From Atherix ibis (lineage: Eukaryota; Arthropoda; Insecta; Diptera; Athericidae), in assembly GCA_958298945.1 (NCBI GenBank), contig OY282610.1:52893667-52957666 (forward strand): DNA of 64,000 nucleotides, given 5' to 3'. A program made the position numbers and the translations under genes. The notes beneath the pieces were generated by a model that made no database searches, was not told where the DNA came from, and saw nothing but the letters and a program-made list of their open reading frames with translations. Each line of letters opens with the position of its first letter. Position 1 is the stretch's first letter. This document shows, piece by piece, positions 1 through 9,788 of the stretch.

Positions 1-61
1 CTAAAAAACCTTAATTTTTATACAAAAAAAACGAATTTTAATAAAGAAAACAATTAATTTT
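1..61. repeat. Tail of a D4 diverged monomer, cut by window edge
   Basis: The first 61 bases match the right end of D4 as seen before other HOR units: ctaaaaaaccttaattttta, then an A-run and an aataaagaaaacaattaa tail. The rest of the core lies outside the window. Confidence 0.85.
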
Positions 62-1680
62 ATGAATTTTTTCTCAAAATCACCAACAAAAATTTATCCA
101 GAAAGGATATTCTCATTCCAATCGAGAAAATATGTACTGGAGAAGCTTTGCCTGAAAGTACGCAATGACACCATAAAAACAATTCTAAAAACCTTAATTT
201 GTATACAAAAAAAAACGAATTTTAAGAAAGAAAACTATAAATTTTATGAATTTTTTCTCAAAATCACCAACAAAAATTTATCCAGAAAGGATATTCTCAT
301 TCCAATCGAGAAAATATGTATTGGAGAAGCTTTGCCTGAAAGTACGCAATGACACCATAAAAACAATTCTAAAAACCTTAATTTGTATACAAAAAAAAAC
401 GAATTTTAGGAAAGAAAACTATAAATTTTATGAATTTTTTCTCAAAATCACCAACAAAAATTTATCCAGAAAGGATATTCTCATTCCAATCGAGAAAATA
501 TGCATTGGAGAAGCTTTGCCTAAAAGTACGCAATGACACCATAAAAACCGTTCTAAAAACCTTAATTTTTATACAAAAAAAACGAATTTTAAGAAAGAAA
601 ACCATAAATTTTATGAATTTTTTCTCAAAATCACCAACAAAAATTTATCCAGAAATGATATTTTATTCCAATCGAGAAAATATACATTGGAGAAGCTTTG
701 CCTGAAAGTACGCAATGACACCATAAAAACAATTCTAAAAACCTTAATTTTTATACAAAAAAAATGAATTTTAAGAAAGAAAACCATAAATTTTATGAAT
801 TTTTTCTCAAAACCACCAACAAAAATTTATCCAGAAAGAATTTTCTCATTCTAATGAGAATAATATGAATTGGAGAAGCTTTGCCTGAAAGTGCACAATC
901 ATACCCCAAACAAACATCTCCAAAAAACCACCATTTTCATAGAGAAAAACAAATTTTAAGAGAAAGTGGACTCAGTGTAATAATTGTTGCCTCCTATTTT
1001 TTGAGAAAACTGGGTGCCTGGTGTAAAAATTGGATTTTCGTGAATATTGTCACAGATTTTCGAATTTTTGTGGTTTTTTGCATATCTTTAGGTGGTCAAT
1101 TTATTTTGCTTTCAGTAAATAAAAAATTTAATTTTAGGCAATTTTTTTTTAATAGTGCTCACAAAAATTTATTCTGAAAGGATATTCCTTTTTCGATCAG
1201 GATAATATGGATCTAGAAGGCTATGTTAAATTGTATGTAATGAAACCATGAAACAAATTGCCATTTTTATCCAAAAAAGCAAACTTTATTTTTAAAAACA
1301 TACAGCGAACTTTAGGTATTTTTTTTTAAAACGCCTGGAAAAAATTTTCCTGTAAGGACTTTTTTAGTCCGATCAGGATAATAAGAATAATTATTAGTTT
1401 CACATATGTATGCGCATTAACATCATTAAACAAATTTTCGAAAAATTTCCTTTTTCATAGAAAAATAGAAATTTAAAAAAAAATTTAATGATCTTTTGGC
1501 AAATTTTTCTCAAAACTCCCACCGAAATTTATCGTGACATGTCATTTTCCTTCCAATCATTATATTAAGAGTCATAGAAGGTTTCCCTGAAAGTGTGCAA
1601 TGACACCACAAAATAAATTCTAAAAAACCTTAATTTTTATACAAAAAAAACGAATTTTAATAAAGAAAACAATTAATTTT
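62..1680. repeat. HOR unit U1: 4 canonical monomers + core
   Basis: Canonical monomers start at 62, 246, 430 and 613, with subtype order a-b-d-e (no c). The core is 795-1680. The fourth monomer has the private variant ttttattcc in place of ttctcattcc, which destroys its near-palindrome. The core has a private cagattttcg near 1053. D3 is one A short in a homopolymer, so the antisense reading frame found in other D3 copies is not open here. Confidence 0.93.
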
Positions 1681-3300
1681 ATGAATTTTTTCTCAAAATC
1701 ACCAACAAAAATTTATCCAGAAAGGATATTCTCATTCCAATCGAGAAAATATGTATTGGAGAAGCTTTGCCTGAAAGTACGCAATGACACCATAAAAACA
1801 ATTCTAAAAACCTTAATTTGTATACAAAAAAAAACGAATTTTAAGAAAGAAAACTATACATTTTATGAATTTTTTCTCAAAATCACCAACAAAAATTTAT
1901 CCAGAAAGGATATTCTCATTCCAATCAACAAAATATGTATTGGAGAAGCTTTGCCTGAAAGTACGCAATGACAACATAAAAACAATTCTAAAAACCTTAA
2001 TTTGTATAAAAAAAAAACGAATTTTAGGAAAGAAAACTATAAATTTTATGAATTTTTTCTCAAAATCACCAACAAAAATTTATCCAGAAAGGATATTCTC
2101 ATTCCAATCGAGAAAATATGCATTGGAGAAGCTTTGCCTAAAAGTACGCAATGACACCATAAAAACCGTTCTAAAAACCTTAATTTTTATACAAAAAAAA
2201 ACGAATTTTAATAAAGAAAACAATTAATTTTATGAATTTTTTCTCAAAATCACCAACAAAAATTTATCCAGAAAGGATATTCTCATTCCAATCAAGAAAA
2301 TATGCATTGGAGAAGCTTTGCCTAAAAGTACGCAATGACACCATAAAAACCGTTCTAAAAACCTTAATTTTTATACAAAAAAACGAATTTTAAGAAAGAA
2401 AACCATAAATTTTATGAATTTTTTCTCAAAATCACCAACAAAAATTTATCCAGAAAGAATTTTCTCATTCCAATGAGAATAATATGAATTGGAGAAGCTT
2501 TGCCTGAAAGTGCACAATCATACCCCAAACAAACATCTCCAAAAAACCACCATTTTCATAGAGAAAAACAAATTTTAAGAGAAAGTGGACTCAGTGTAAT
2601 AATTGTTGCCTCCTATTTTTTGAGAAAACTGGGTGCCTGGTGTAAAAATTGGATTTTCGTGAATATTTTTACAAATTTTCGAATTTTTGTGGTTTTTTGC
2701 ATATCTTTAGGTGGTCAATTTATTTTGCTTTCAGTAAATAAAAAATTTAATTTTAGGCAATTTTTTTTTAATAGTGCTCACAAAAATTTATTCTGAAAGG
2801 ATATTCCTTTTTCGATCAGGATAATATGGATCTAGAAGGCTATGTTAAAGTGTCTGTAATGAAACCATGAAACAAATTGCCATTTTTATCCAAAAAAGCA
2901 AACTTTATTTTTAAAAAAATACAGCGAACTTTAGGTATTTTTTTTTAAAACGCCTGGAAAAAATTTTCCTGTAAGGACTTTTTTAGTCCGATCAGGATAA
3001 TAAGAATAATTATTAGTTTCACATATGTATGCGCATTAACATCATTAAACAAATTTTCGAAAAAATTTCCTTTTTCATAGAAAAATAGAAATTTAAAAAA
3101 AAATTTAATGATCTTTTGGCAAATTTTTCTCAAAACTCCCACCGAAATTTATCGTGACATGTCATTTTCCTTCCAATCATTATATTAAGAGTCATAGAAG
3201 GTTTGCCTGAAAGTGTGCAATGACACCACAAAATAAATTCTAAAAAACCTTAATTTTTATACAAAAAAAACGAATTTTAATAAAGAAAACAATTAATTTT
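1681..3300. repeat. HOR unit U2: 4 canonical monomers + core
   Basis: Monomers start at 1681, 1865, 2048 and 2232 in order a-b-c-d; the e subtype is missing. D1 at 2414 reads aaaatcacc like a canonical monomer instead of the usual aaaaccacc of D1. This suggests that e was lost by a crossover whose junction lies inside the left half of D1. The core is 887 bp. Confidence 0.93.
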
Positions 3301-4922
3301 ATGAATTTTTTCTCAAAATCACCAACAAAAATTTATCCAGAAAGGATATTCTCATTCCAATCGAGAAAATATGTAATGGAGAAGCTTTGCCTGAAAGTAC
3401 GCAATGACACCATAAAAACAATTCTAAAAACCTTAATTTGTATACAAAAAAAAACGAATTTTAAGAAAGAAAACTATAAATTTTATGAATTTTTTCTCAA
3501 AATCACCAACAAAAATTTATTCAGAAAGGATATTCTCATTCCAATCGAGAAAATATGTATTGGAGAAGCTTTGCCTGAAAGTACGCAATGACACCATAAA
3601 AACAATTCTAAAAACCTTAATTTGTATACAAAAAAAAACGAATTTTAGGAAAGAAAACTATAAATTTTATGAATTTTTTCTCAAAATCACCAACAAAAAT
3701 TTATCCAGAAAGGATATTCTCATTCCAATCGAGAAAATATGCATTGGAGAAGCTGTACCTAAAAGTACGCAATGACACCATAAAAACCGTTCTAAAAACC
3801 TTAATTTTTATACAAAAAAAAACGAATTTTAAGAAAGAAAACCATAAATTTTATGAATTTTTTCTCAAAATCACCAACAAAAATTTATCCAGAAATGATA
3901 TTCTCATTCCAATTGAGAAAATATGCATTGGAGAAGCTTTGCCTGAAAGTACGCAATGACACCATAAAAACAATTCTAAAAACCTTAATTTTTATACAAA
4001 AAAAATGAATTTTAAGAAAGAAAACCATAAATTTTATGAATTTTTTCTCAAAACCACCAACAAAAATTTATCCAGAAAGAATTTTCTCATTCCAATGAGA
4101 ATAATATGAATTGGAGAAGCTTTGCCTGAAAGTGCACAATCATACCCCAAACAAACATCTCCAAAAAACCGCCATTTTCATAGAGAAAAACAAATTTTAA
4201 GAGAAAGTGGACTCAGTGTAATAATTGTTGCCTCCTATTTTTTGAGAAAACTGGGTGCCTGGTATAAAAATTGGATTTTCGTGAATATTGTCACAAATTT
4301 TCGAATTTTTGTGGTTTTTTGCATATCTTTAGGTGGTCAATTTATTTTGCTTTCAGTAAATAAAAAATTTAATTTTAGGCAATTTTTTTTTAATAGTGCT
4401 CACAAAAATTTATTCTGAAAGGATATTCCTTTTTCGATCAGGATAATATGGATCTAGAAGGCTATGTTAAAGTGTATGTAATGAAACCATGAAACAAATT
4501 GCCATTTTTATCCAAAAAAGCAAACTTTATTTTTAAAAAAATACAGCGAACTTTAGGTATTTTTTTTTAAAACGCCTGGAAAAAATTTTCCTGTAAGGAC
4601 TTTTTTAGTCCGATCAGGATAATAAGAATAATTATTAGTTTCACATATGTATGCGCATTAACATCATTAAACAAATTTTCGAAAAAATTTCCTTTTTCAT
4701 AGAAAAATAGAAATTTAAAAAAAAATTTAATGATCTTTTGGCAAATTTTTCTCAAAACTCCCACCGAAATTTATCGTGACATGTCATTTTCCTTCCAATC
4801 ATTATATTGAGAGTCATAGAAGGTTTGCCTGAAAGTGTGCAATGACACCACAAAATAAATTTTAAAAAACCTTAATTTTTATACAAAAAAAACGAATTTT
4901 AATAAAGAAAACAATTAATTTT
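3301..4922. repeat. HOR unit U3: 4 canonical monomers + core
   Basis: Monomers start at 3301, 3485, 3669 and 3852 in order a-b-d-e, as in U1. The core is 4036-4922 (887 bp). A private change in the core (ggtataaaaat in place of ggtgtaaaaat near 4260) separates it from its neighbours. Confidence 0.93.
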
Positions 4923-6360
4923 ATGAATTTTTTCTCAAAATCACCAACAAAAATTTATCCAGAAAGGATATTCTCATTCCAATCGAGAAAATATGTATTG
5001 GAGAAGCTTTGCCTGAAAGTACGCAATGACACCATAAAAACAATTCTAAAAACCTTAATTTGTATACAAAAAAAAACGAATTTTAAGAAAGAAAACTATA
5101 AATTTTATGAATTTTTTCTCAAAATCACCAACAAAAATTTATCCAGAAAGGATATTCTCATTCCAATCGAGAAAATATGTATTGGAGAAGCTTTGCCTGA
5201 AAGTACGCAATGACACCATAAAAACAATTCTAAAAACCTTAATTTGTATACAAAAAAAAACGAATTTTAGGAAAGAAAACTATAAATTTTATGAATTTTT
5301 TCTCAAAATCACCAACAAAAATTTATCCAGAAAGGATATTCTCATTCCAATCGAGAAAATATGCAATGGAGAAGCTTTGCCTAAAAGTACGCAATGACAC
5401 CATAAAAACCGTTCTAAAAACCTTAATTTTTATACAAAAAAAACGAATTTTAATAAAGAAAACAATTAATTTTATGAATTTTTTCTCAAAATCACCAACA
5501 AAAATTTATCCAGAAAGGATATTCTCATTCCAATCGAGAAAATATGCATTGGAGAAGCTTTGCCTGAAAGTGCACAATCATACCCCAAACAAACATCTCC
5601 AAAAAACCACCATTTTCATAGAGAAAAACAAATTTTAAGAGAAAGTGGACTCAGTGTAATAATTGTTGCCTCCTATTTTTTGAGAAAACTGGGTGCCTGG
5701 TGTAAAAATTGGATTTTCGTGAATATTGTCACAAATTTTCGAATTTTTGTGGTTTTTTGCATATCTTTAGGTGGTCAATTTATTTTGCTTTCAGTAAATA
5801 AAAAATTTAATTTTAGGCCATTTTTTTTTAATAGTGCTCACAAAAATTTATTCTGAAAGGATATTCCTTTTTCGATCAGGATAATATGGATCTAGAAGGC
5901 TATGTTAAAGTGTATGTAATGAAACCATGAAACAAATTGCCATTTTTATCCAAAAAAGCAAACTTTAGTTTTAAAAAAATACAGCGAACTTTAGGTATTT
6001 TTTTTTAAAACGCCTGGAAAAAAATTTCCTGTGAGGACTTTTTTAGTCCGATCAGGATAAAAAGAATAATTATTAGTTTCACATATGTATGCGCATTAAC
6101 ATCATTAAACAAATTTTCGAAAAAATTTCCTTTTTCATAGAAAAATAGAAATTTAAAAAAAAATTTAATGATCTTTTGGCAAATTTTTCTCAAAACTCCC
6201 ACCGAAATTTACCGTGACATGTCATTTTCCTTCCAACCATTATATTAAGAGTCATAGAAGGTTTGCCTGAAAGTGTGCAATGACACCACAAAATAAATTC
6301 TAAAAAACCTTAATTTTTATACAAAAAAAACGAATTTTAATAAAGAAAACAATTAATTTT
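4923..6360. repeat. HOR unit U4: 3 canonical monomers + chimeric core
   Basis: Monomers start at 4923, 5107 and 5291 (a-b-c), followed at 5474 by a chimeric D1. Its left half, through gcattggagaagc, is canonical, and its right half, from gtgcacaatcatacccc, is D1. The unit is 1,438 bp, one monomer step below the 1,622-bp class. Confidence 0.93.
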
Positions 6361-7983
6361 ATGAATTTTTTCTCAAAATCACCAACAAAAATTTATCCAG
6401 AAAGGATATTCTCATTCCAATCGAGAAAATATGTATTGGAGAAGCTTTGCCTGAAAGTACGCAATGACACCATAAAAACAATTCTAAAAACCTTAATTTT
6501 TATACAAAAAAAAAAACGAATTTTAAGAAAGAAAACTATAAATTTTGTGAATTTTTTCTCAAAATCACCAACAAAAATTTATCCAGAAAGGATATTCTCA
6601 TTCCAATCGAGAAAATATGTATTGGAGAAGCTTTGCCTGAAAGTACGCAATGACACCATAAAACCAATTCTAAAAACCTTAATTTGTATACAAAAAAAAA
6701 CGAATTTTAGGAAAGAAAACTATAAATTTTATGAATTTTTTCTCAAAATCACCAACAAAAATTTATCCAGAAAGGATATTCTCATTCCAATCGAGAAAAT
6801 ATGCATTGGAGAAGCTTTGCCTAAAAGTACGCAATGACACCATAAAAACCGTTCTAAAAACCTTAATTTTTATACAAAAAAAACGAATTTTAAGAAAGAA
6901 AACCATAAATTTTATGAATTTTTTCTCAAAATCACCAACAAAAATTTATCCAGAAATGATATTCTCATTCCAATCGAGAAAATATGCATTGGAGAAGCTT
7001 TGCCTGAAAGTACGCAATGACACCATAAAAGCAATTCTAAAAACCTTAATTTTTATACAAAAAAAATGAATTTTAAGAAAGAAAACCATAAATTTTATGA
7101 ATTTTTTCTCAAAACCACCAACAAAAATTTATCCAGAAAGAATTTTCTCATTCCAATGAGAATAATATGAATTGGAGAAGCTTTGCCTGAAAGTGCATAA
7201 TCATACCCCAAACAAACATCTCCAAAAAACCACCATTTTCATAGAGAAAAACAAATTTTAAGAGAAAGTGGACTCAGTGTAATAATTGTTGCCTCCTATT
7301 TTTTGAGAAAACTGGGTGCCTGGTGTAAAAATTGGATTTTCGTGAATATTGTCACAAATTTTCGAATTTTTGTGGTTTTTTGCATATCTTTAGGTGGTCA
7401 ATTTATTTTGCTTTCAGTAAATAAAAAATTTAATTTTAGGCAATTTTTTTTTAATAGTGCTCACAAAAATTTATTCTGAAAGGATATTCCTTTTTCGATC
7501 AGGATAATATGGATCTAGAAGGCTATATTAAAGTGTATGTAATGAAACCATGAAACAAATTGCCATTTTTATCCAAAAAAGCAAACTTTATTTTTAAAAA
7601 AATACAGCGAACTTTAGGTATTTTTTTTTAAAACGCCTGGAAAAATTTTTCCTGTAAGGACTTTTTTAGTCCAATCAGGATTATAAGAATAATTATTAGT
7701 TTCACATATGTATGCGCATTAACATCATTAAACAAATTTTCGAAAAAATTTCCTTTTTCATAGAAAAATAGAAATTTAAAAAAAAATTTAATGATCTTTT
7801 GGCAAATTTTTCTCAAAACTCCCACCGAAATTTATCGTGACATGTCATTTTCCTTCCAATCATTATATTAAGAGTCATAGAAGGTTTGCCTGAAAGAGTG
7901 CAATGACACCACAAAATAAATTCTAAAAAACCTTAATTTTTATACAAAAAAAACGAATTTTAATAAAGAAAACAATTAATTTT
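6361..7983. repeat. HOR unit U5: 4 canonical monomers + core
   Basis: Order is a-b-d-e, with the core at 7097-7983. The first monomer has an unusually long A-run after tttttatac, and the second begins gtgaatttttt instead of atgaatttttt. In D1, gtgcataatc replaces gtgcacaatc, which stops the forward 98-codon frame seen in most other units. D3 has a private ccaatcaggattataag. Confidence 0.93.
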
Positions 7984-8167
7984 ATGAATTTTTTCTCAAA
8001 ATCACCAACAAAAATTTATCCAGAAAGGATATTCTCATTCCAATTGAGAAAATATGTATTGGAGAAGCTTTGCCTAAAAGTACGCAATGACACCATAAAA
8101 ACAATTCTAAAAACCTTAATTTGTATACAAAAAAAAACGAATTTTAAGAAAGAAAACTATAAATTTT
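7984..8167. repeat. Canonical monomer subtype a (model copy)
   Basis: A 184-bp monomer. Blocks in order: atgaattttttctcaaaatc, caccaacaaaaatttatcc, agaaaggatattctcattcc, aatgag-type dyad half, tattggagaagctttgcct, acgcaatgacaccataaaaa, caattctaaaaaccttaatt, tgtatac, a nine-A run, then cgaattttaag. Subtype a is recognised by tgtatac with an aagaaagaaaactataaa tail. Confidence 0.93.
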
Positions 8168-8351
8168 ATGAATTTTTTCTCAAAATCACCAACAAAAATT
8201 TATCCAGAAAGGATATTCTCATTCCAATCGAGAAAATATGTATTGGAGAAGCTTTGCCTGAAAGTACGCAATGACACCATAAAAACAATTCTAAAAACCT
8301 TAATTTGTATACAAAAAAAAACGAATTTTAGGAAAGAAAACTATAAATTTT
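8168..8351. repeat. Canonical monomer subtype b (model copy)
   Basis: A 184-bp monomer nearly identical to subtype a, but with an aggaaagaaaactataaa tail. It follows a in most HOR units. Confidence 0.92.
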
Positions 8352-8534
8352 ATGAATTTTTTCTCAAAATCACCAACAAAAATTTATCCAGAAAGGATAT
8401 TCTCATTCCAATCGAGAAAATATGCATTGGAGAAGCTTTGCCTAAAAGTACGCAATGACACCATAAAAACCGTTCTAAAAACCTTAATTTTTATACAAAA
8501 AAAACGAATTTTAATAAAGAAAACAATTAATTTT
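8352..8534. repeat. Canonical monomer subtype c (model copy)
   Basis: A 183-bp monomer with gcattgg (not tattgg), cctaaaagt (not cctgaaagt), ccgttc (not caattc), tttttatac (not tgtatac) and an aataaagaaaacaattaa tail. The same tail closes D4, so c and D4 appear to share their right end. Confidence 0.92.
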
Positions 8535-8717
8535 ATGAATTTTTTCTCAAAATCACCAACAAAAATTTATCCAGAAAGGATATTCTCATTCCAATCGAGA
8601 AAATATGCATTGGAGAAGCTTTGCCTAAAAGTACGCAATGACACCATAAAAACCGTTCTAAAAACCTTAATTTTTATACAAAAAAAACGAATTTTAAGAA
8701 AGAAAACCATAAATTTT
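8535..8717. repeat. Canonical monomer subtype d (model copy)
   Basis: A 183-bp monomer like c in its body (gcattgg, cctaaaagt, ccgttc), but ending aagaaagaaaaccataaa. Confidence 0.92.
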
Positions 8718-8900
8718 ATGAATTTTTTCTCAAAATCACCAACAAAAATTTATCCAGAAATGATATTCTCATTCCAATCGAAAAAATATGCATTGGAGAA
8801 GCTTTGCCTGAAAGTACGCAATGACACCATAAAAACAATTCTAAAAACCTTAATTTTTATACAAAAAAAATGAATTTTAAGAAAGAAAACCATAAATTTT
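8718..8900. repeat. Canonical monomer subtype e (model copy)
   Basis: A 183-bp monomer with agaaatgatattc in place of agaaaggatattc, gcattgg, cctgaaagt and caattc. It has aaaaaaaatgaattttaag in its right part, where the usual acgaatttt has become atgaatttt. It is normally the last canonical monomer before D1. Confidence 0.92.
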
Positions 8901-9072
8901 ATGAATTTTTTCTCAAAACCACCAACAAAAATTTATCCAGAAAGAATTTTCTCATTCCAATGAGAATAATATGAATTGGAGAAGCTTTGCCTGAAAGTGC
9001 ACAATCATACCCCAAACAAACATCTCCAAAATACCACCATTTTCATAGAGAAAAACAAATTTTAAGAGAAAG
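8901..9072. repeat. Diverged monomer D1 (core, model copy)
   Basis: The left part matches the canonical monomer closely (atgaattttttctcaaaacc ... gaattggagaagctttgcct). Similarity falls away to the right: gtgcacaatcatacccc, caaacatctcc and a cattttcatagagaaaaac stretch keep only partial correspondence. The last monomer-like block is aattttaagagaaag; the right edge is set there by eye. D1 carries the perfect form of the dyad seen in every monomer. Confidence 0.85.
8949..8966. repeat. Perfect-arm palindrome in D1
   Basis: The sequence ttctcattccaatgagaa has 8-bp complementary arms (ttctcatt / aatgagaa) around cc. Canonical monomers have the same dyad with one extra c in the right arm (aatcgagaa), so D1 carries the uninterrupted form. 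It is present in nearly all D1 copies; the chimeric D1 at 5474 has the canonical, bulged form. Confidence 0.9.
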
Positions 9073-9241
9073 TGGACTCAGTGTAATAATTGTTGCCTCC
9101 TATTTTTTGAGAAAACTGGGTGCCTGGTGTAAAAATTGGATTTTCGTGAATATTGTCACAAATTTTCGAATTTTTGTGGTTTTTTGCATATCTTTAGGTG
9201 GTCAATTTATTTTGCTTTCAGTAAATAAAAAATTTAATTTT
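9073..9241. repeat. Core block X, not clearly monomer-like
   Basis: About 169 bp between D1 and D2, present in every core at the same place. Recognisable blocks are gtggactcagtgtaataatt, gttgcctcctattttttgag, aaaactgggtgcctggtgta, attggattttcgtgaatatt, gtcacaaattttcgaatttt, gcatatctttaggtggtc and ttgctttcagtaaat. It is richer in T and G than the monomers. It does not align with the monomer in direct orientation. A few colinear matches to the reverse complement suggest an inverted, heavily diverged monomer, but this is weak. No gene, tRNA or transposon terminus is visible. Confidence 0.8.
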
Positions 9242-9419
9242 AGGCAATTTTTTTTTAATAGTGCTCACAAAAATTTATTCTGAAAGGATATTCCTTTTTC
9301 GATCAGGATAATATGGATCTAGAAGGCTATGTTAAAGTGTATGTAATGAAACCATGAAACAAATTGCCATTTTTATCCAAAAAAGCAAACTTTATTTTTA
9401 AAAAAATACAGCGAACTTT
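9242..9419. repeat. Diverged monomer D2 (core, model copy)
   Basis: About 178 bp. It aligns with the canonical monomer at the left edge (aggcaattttttttt for atgaattttttctc), at ctcacaaaaatttattctg, at gaaaggatattcc and at aatatggatctagaaggct. The middle and right are diverged: atgtaatgaaaccatgaaac, tttttatccaaaaaagcaaa and cagcgaactttag. It shares cgatcaggataata with D3. Confidence 0.85.
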
Positions 9420-9604
9420 AGGTATTTTTTTTTAAAACGCCTGGAAAAAATTTTCCTGTAAGGACTTTTTTAGTCCGATCAGGATAATAAGAATAATTAT
9501 TAGTTTCACATATGTATGCGCATTAACATCATTAAACAAATTTTCGAAAAAATTTCCTTTTTCATAGAAAAATAGAAATTTAAAAAAAAATTTAATGATC
9601 TTTT
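9420..9604. repeat. Diverged monomer D3 (core, model copy)
   Basis: About 185 bp and the most diverged monomer-length piece. It begins aggtattttttttt and contains acgcctggaaaaaattttcc, the dyad cluster, aaacaaattttcg, tttttcatagaaaaatagaa and tttaatgatcttttg. Its length and its place between D2 and D4 support a monomer origin, along with cgatcaggataata shared with D2, although direct identity to the canonical monomer is low. Confidence 0.78.
9455..9523. repeat. Cluster of four dyads in D3
   Basis: Within 69 bp there are four inverted repeats. At 9455-9483 is an imperfect hairpin with outer arms cctg/cagg, a 3x3 internal mismatch, inner arms ggact/agtcc and a ttttt loop. At 9492-9501 is the palindrome aataattatt. 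At 9508-9515 is acatatgt. At 9516-9523 is atgcgcat, directly abutting the previous one. Almost every D3 copy keeps them. No matching function is known to me; structural or protein-binding roles are inference. Confidence 0.85.
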
Positions 9605-9788
9605 GGCAAATTTTTCTCAAAACTCCCACCGAAATTTATCGTGACATGTCATTTTCCTTCCAATCATTATATTAAGAGTCATAGAAGGTTTGCCTGAAAG
9701 TGTGCAATGACACCACAAAATAAATTCTAAAAAACCTTAATTTTTATACAAAAAAAAACGAATTTTAATAAAGAAAACAATTAATTTT
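9605..9788. repeat. Diverged monomer D4 (core, model copy)
   Basis: 184 bp. The left half is diverged (ggcaaatttttctcaaaact, cccaccgaaatttatcg, tgacatgtcattttccttcc, gagtcatagaaggtttgcct). The right half returns to near-canonical sequence (gtgcaatgacaccacaaaat, aattctaaaaaaccttaatt, tttttatac, A-run, aataaagaaaacaattaa). It mirrors D1, which is canonical on its left and diverged on its right. Confidence 0.87.

Larger units (their letters stand above)
7984..9788. repeat. HOR unit U6: full a-b-c-d-e + core (model unit)
   Basis: This is the clearest full-length unit (1,805 bp) and serves as the reference. Canonical monomers start at 7984 (a), 8168 (b), 8352 (c), 8535 (d) and 8718 (e), and the core is 8901-9788. 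Diagnostic bases: a ends aagaaagaaaactataaa; b ends aggaaagaaaactataaa; c has ccgttc and ends aataaagaaaacaattaa; d has ccgttc and ends aagaaagaaaaccataaa; e has agaaatgatattc and aaaatgaattttaag. Confidence 0.95.

Noticed and set aside
62..352. Overlapping 96-codon frames that start at each monomer
   Set aside because: Frames in successive monomers overlap each other in different phases, which real genes would not do. The monomer period of 184 bp explains them.
9073..9241. Block X as a transposon insertion
   Set aside because: No terminal inverted repeats, target-site duplication, poly-A tail or transposase remnant is visible. I leave its origin open rather than call it mobile.
9200..9245. 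Splice-acceptor-like tracts in block X (ttgctttcag, ttttag)
   Set aside because: Such T-rich-plus-ag motifs are expected by chance in this base composition, and no exon-like sequence or partner donor is evident.
8987..9283. A 98-codon forward frame that recurs in most cores (D1 right part, X and the start of D2)
   Set aside because: It needs a TTG start and has no recognisable domain. It is open only because the core is homogenised. Several copies are broken by one-base indels or a stop (U5, U10, U21, U34) with no sign of selection.
9455..9483. A Rho-independent terminator or tRNA-like fold at the D3 hairpin
   Set aside because: The stem is short and interrupted, the T-run is in the loop rather than after the stem, and there is no adjacent gene. 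No tRNA promoter boxes or cloverleaf were found.
9432..9629. A 65-codon antisense frame in D3 and D4, open in about 21 units
   Set aside because: It is low-complexity (Phe, Lys, Ile), lost wherever an A-run changes length, and runs through the hairpin and palindromes. Its recurrence follows from repeat copying.
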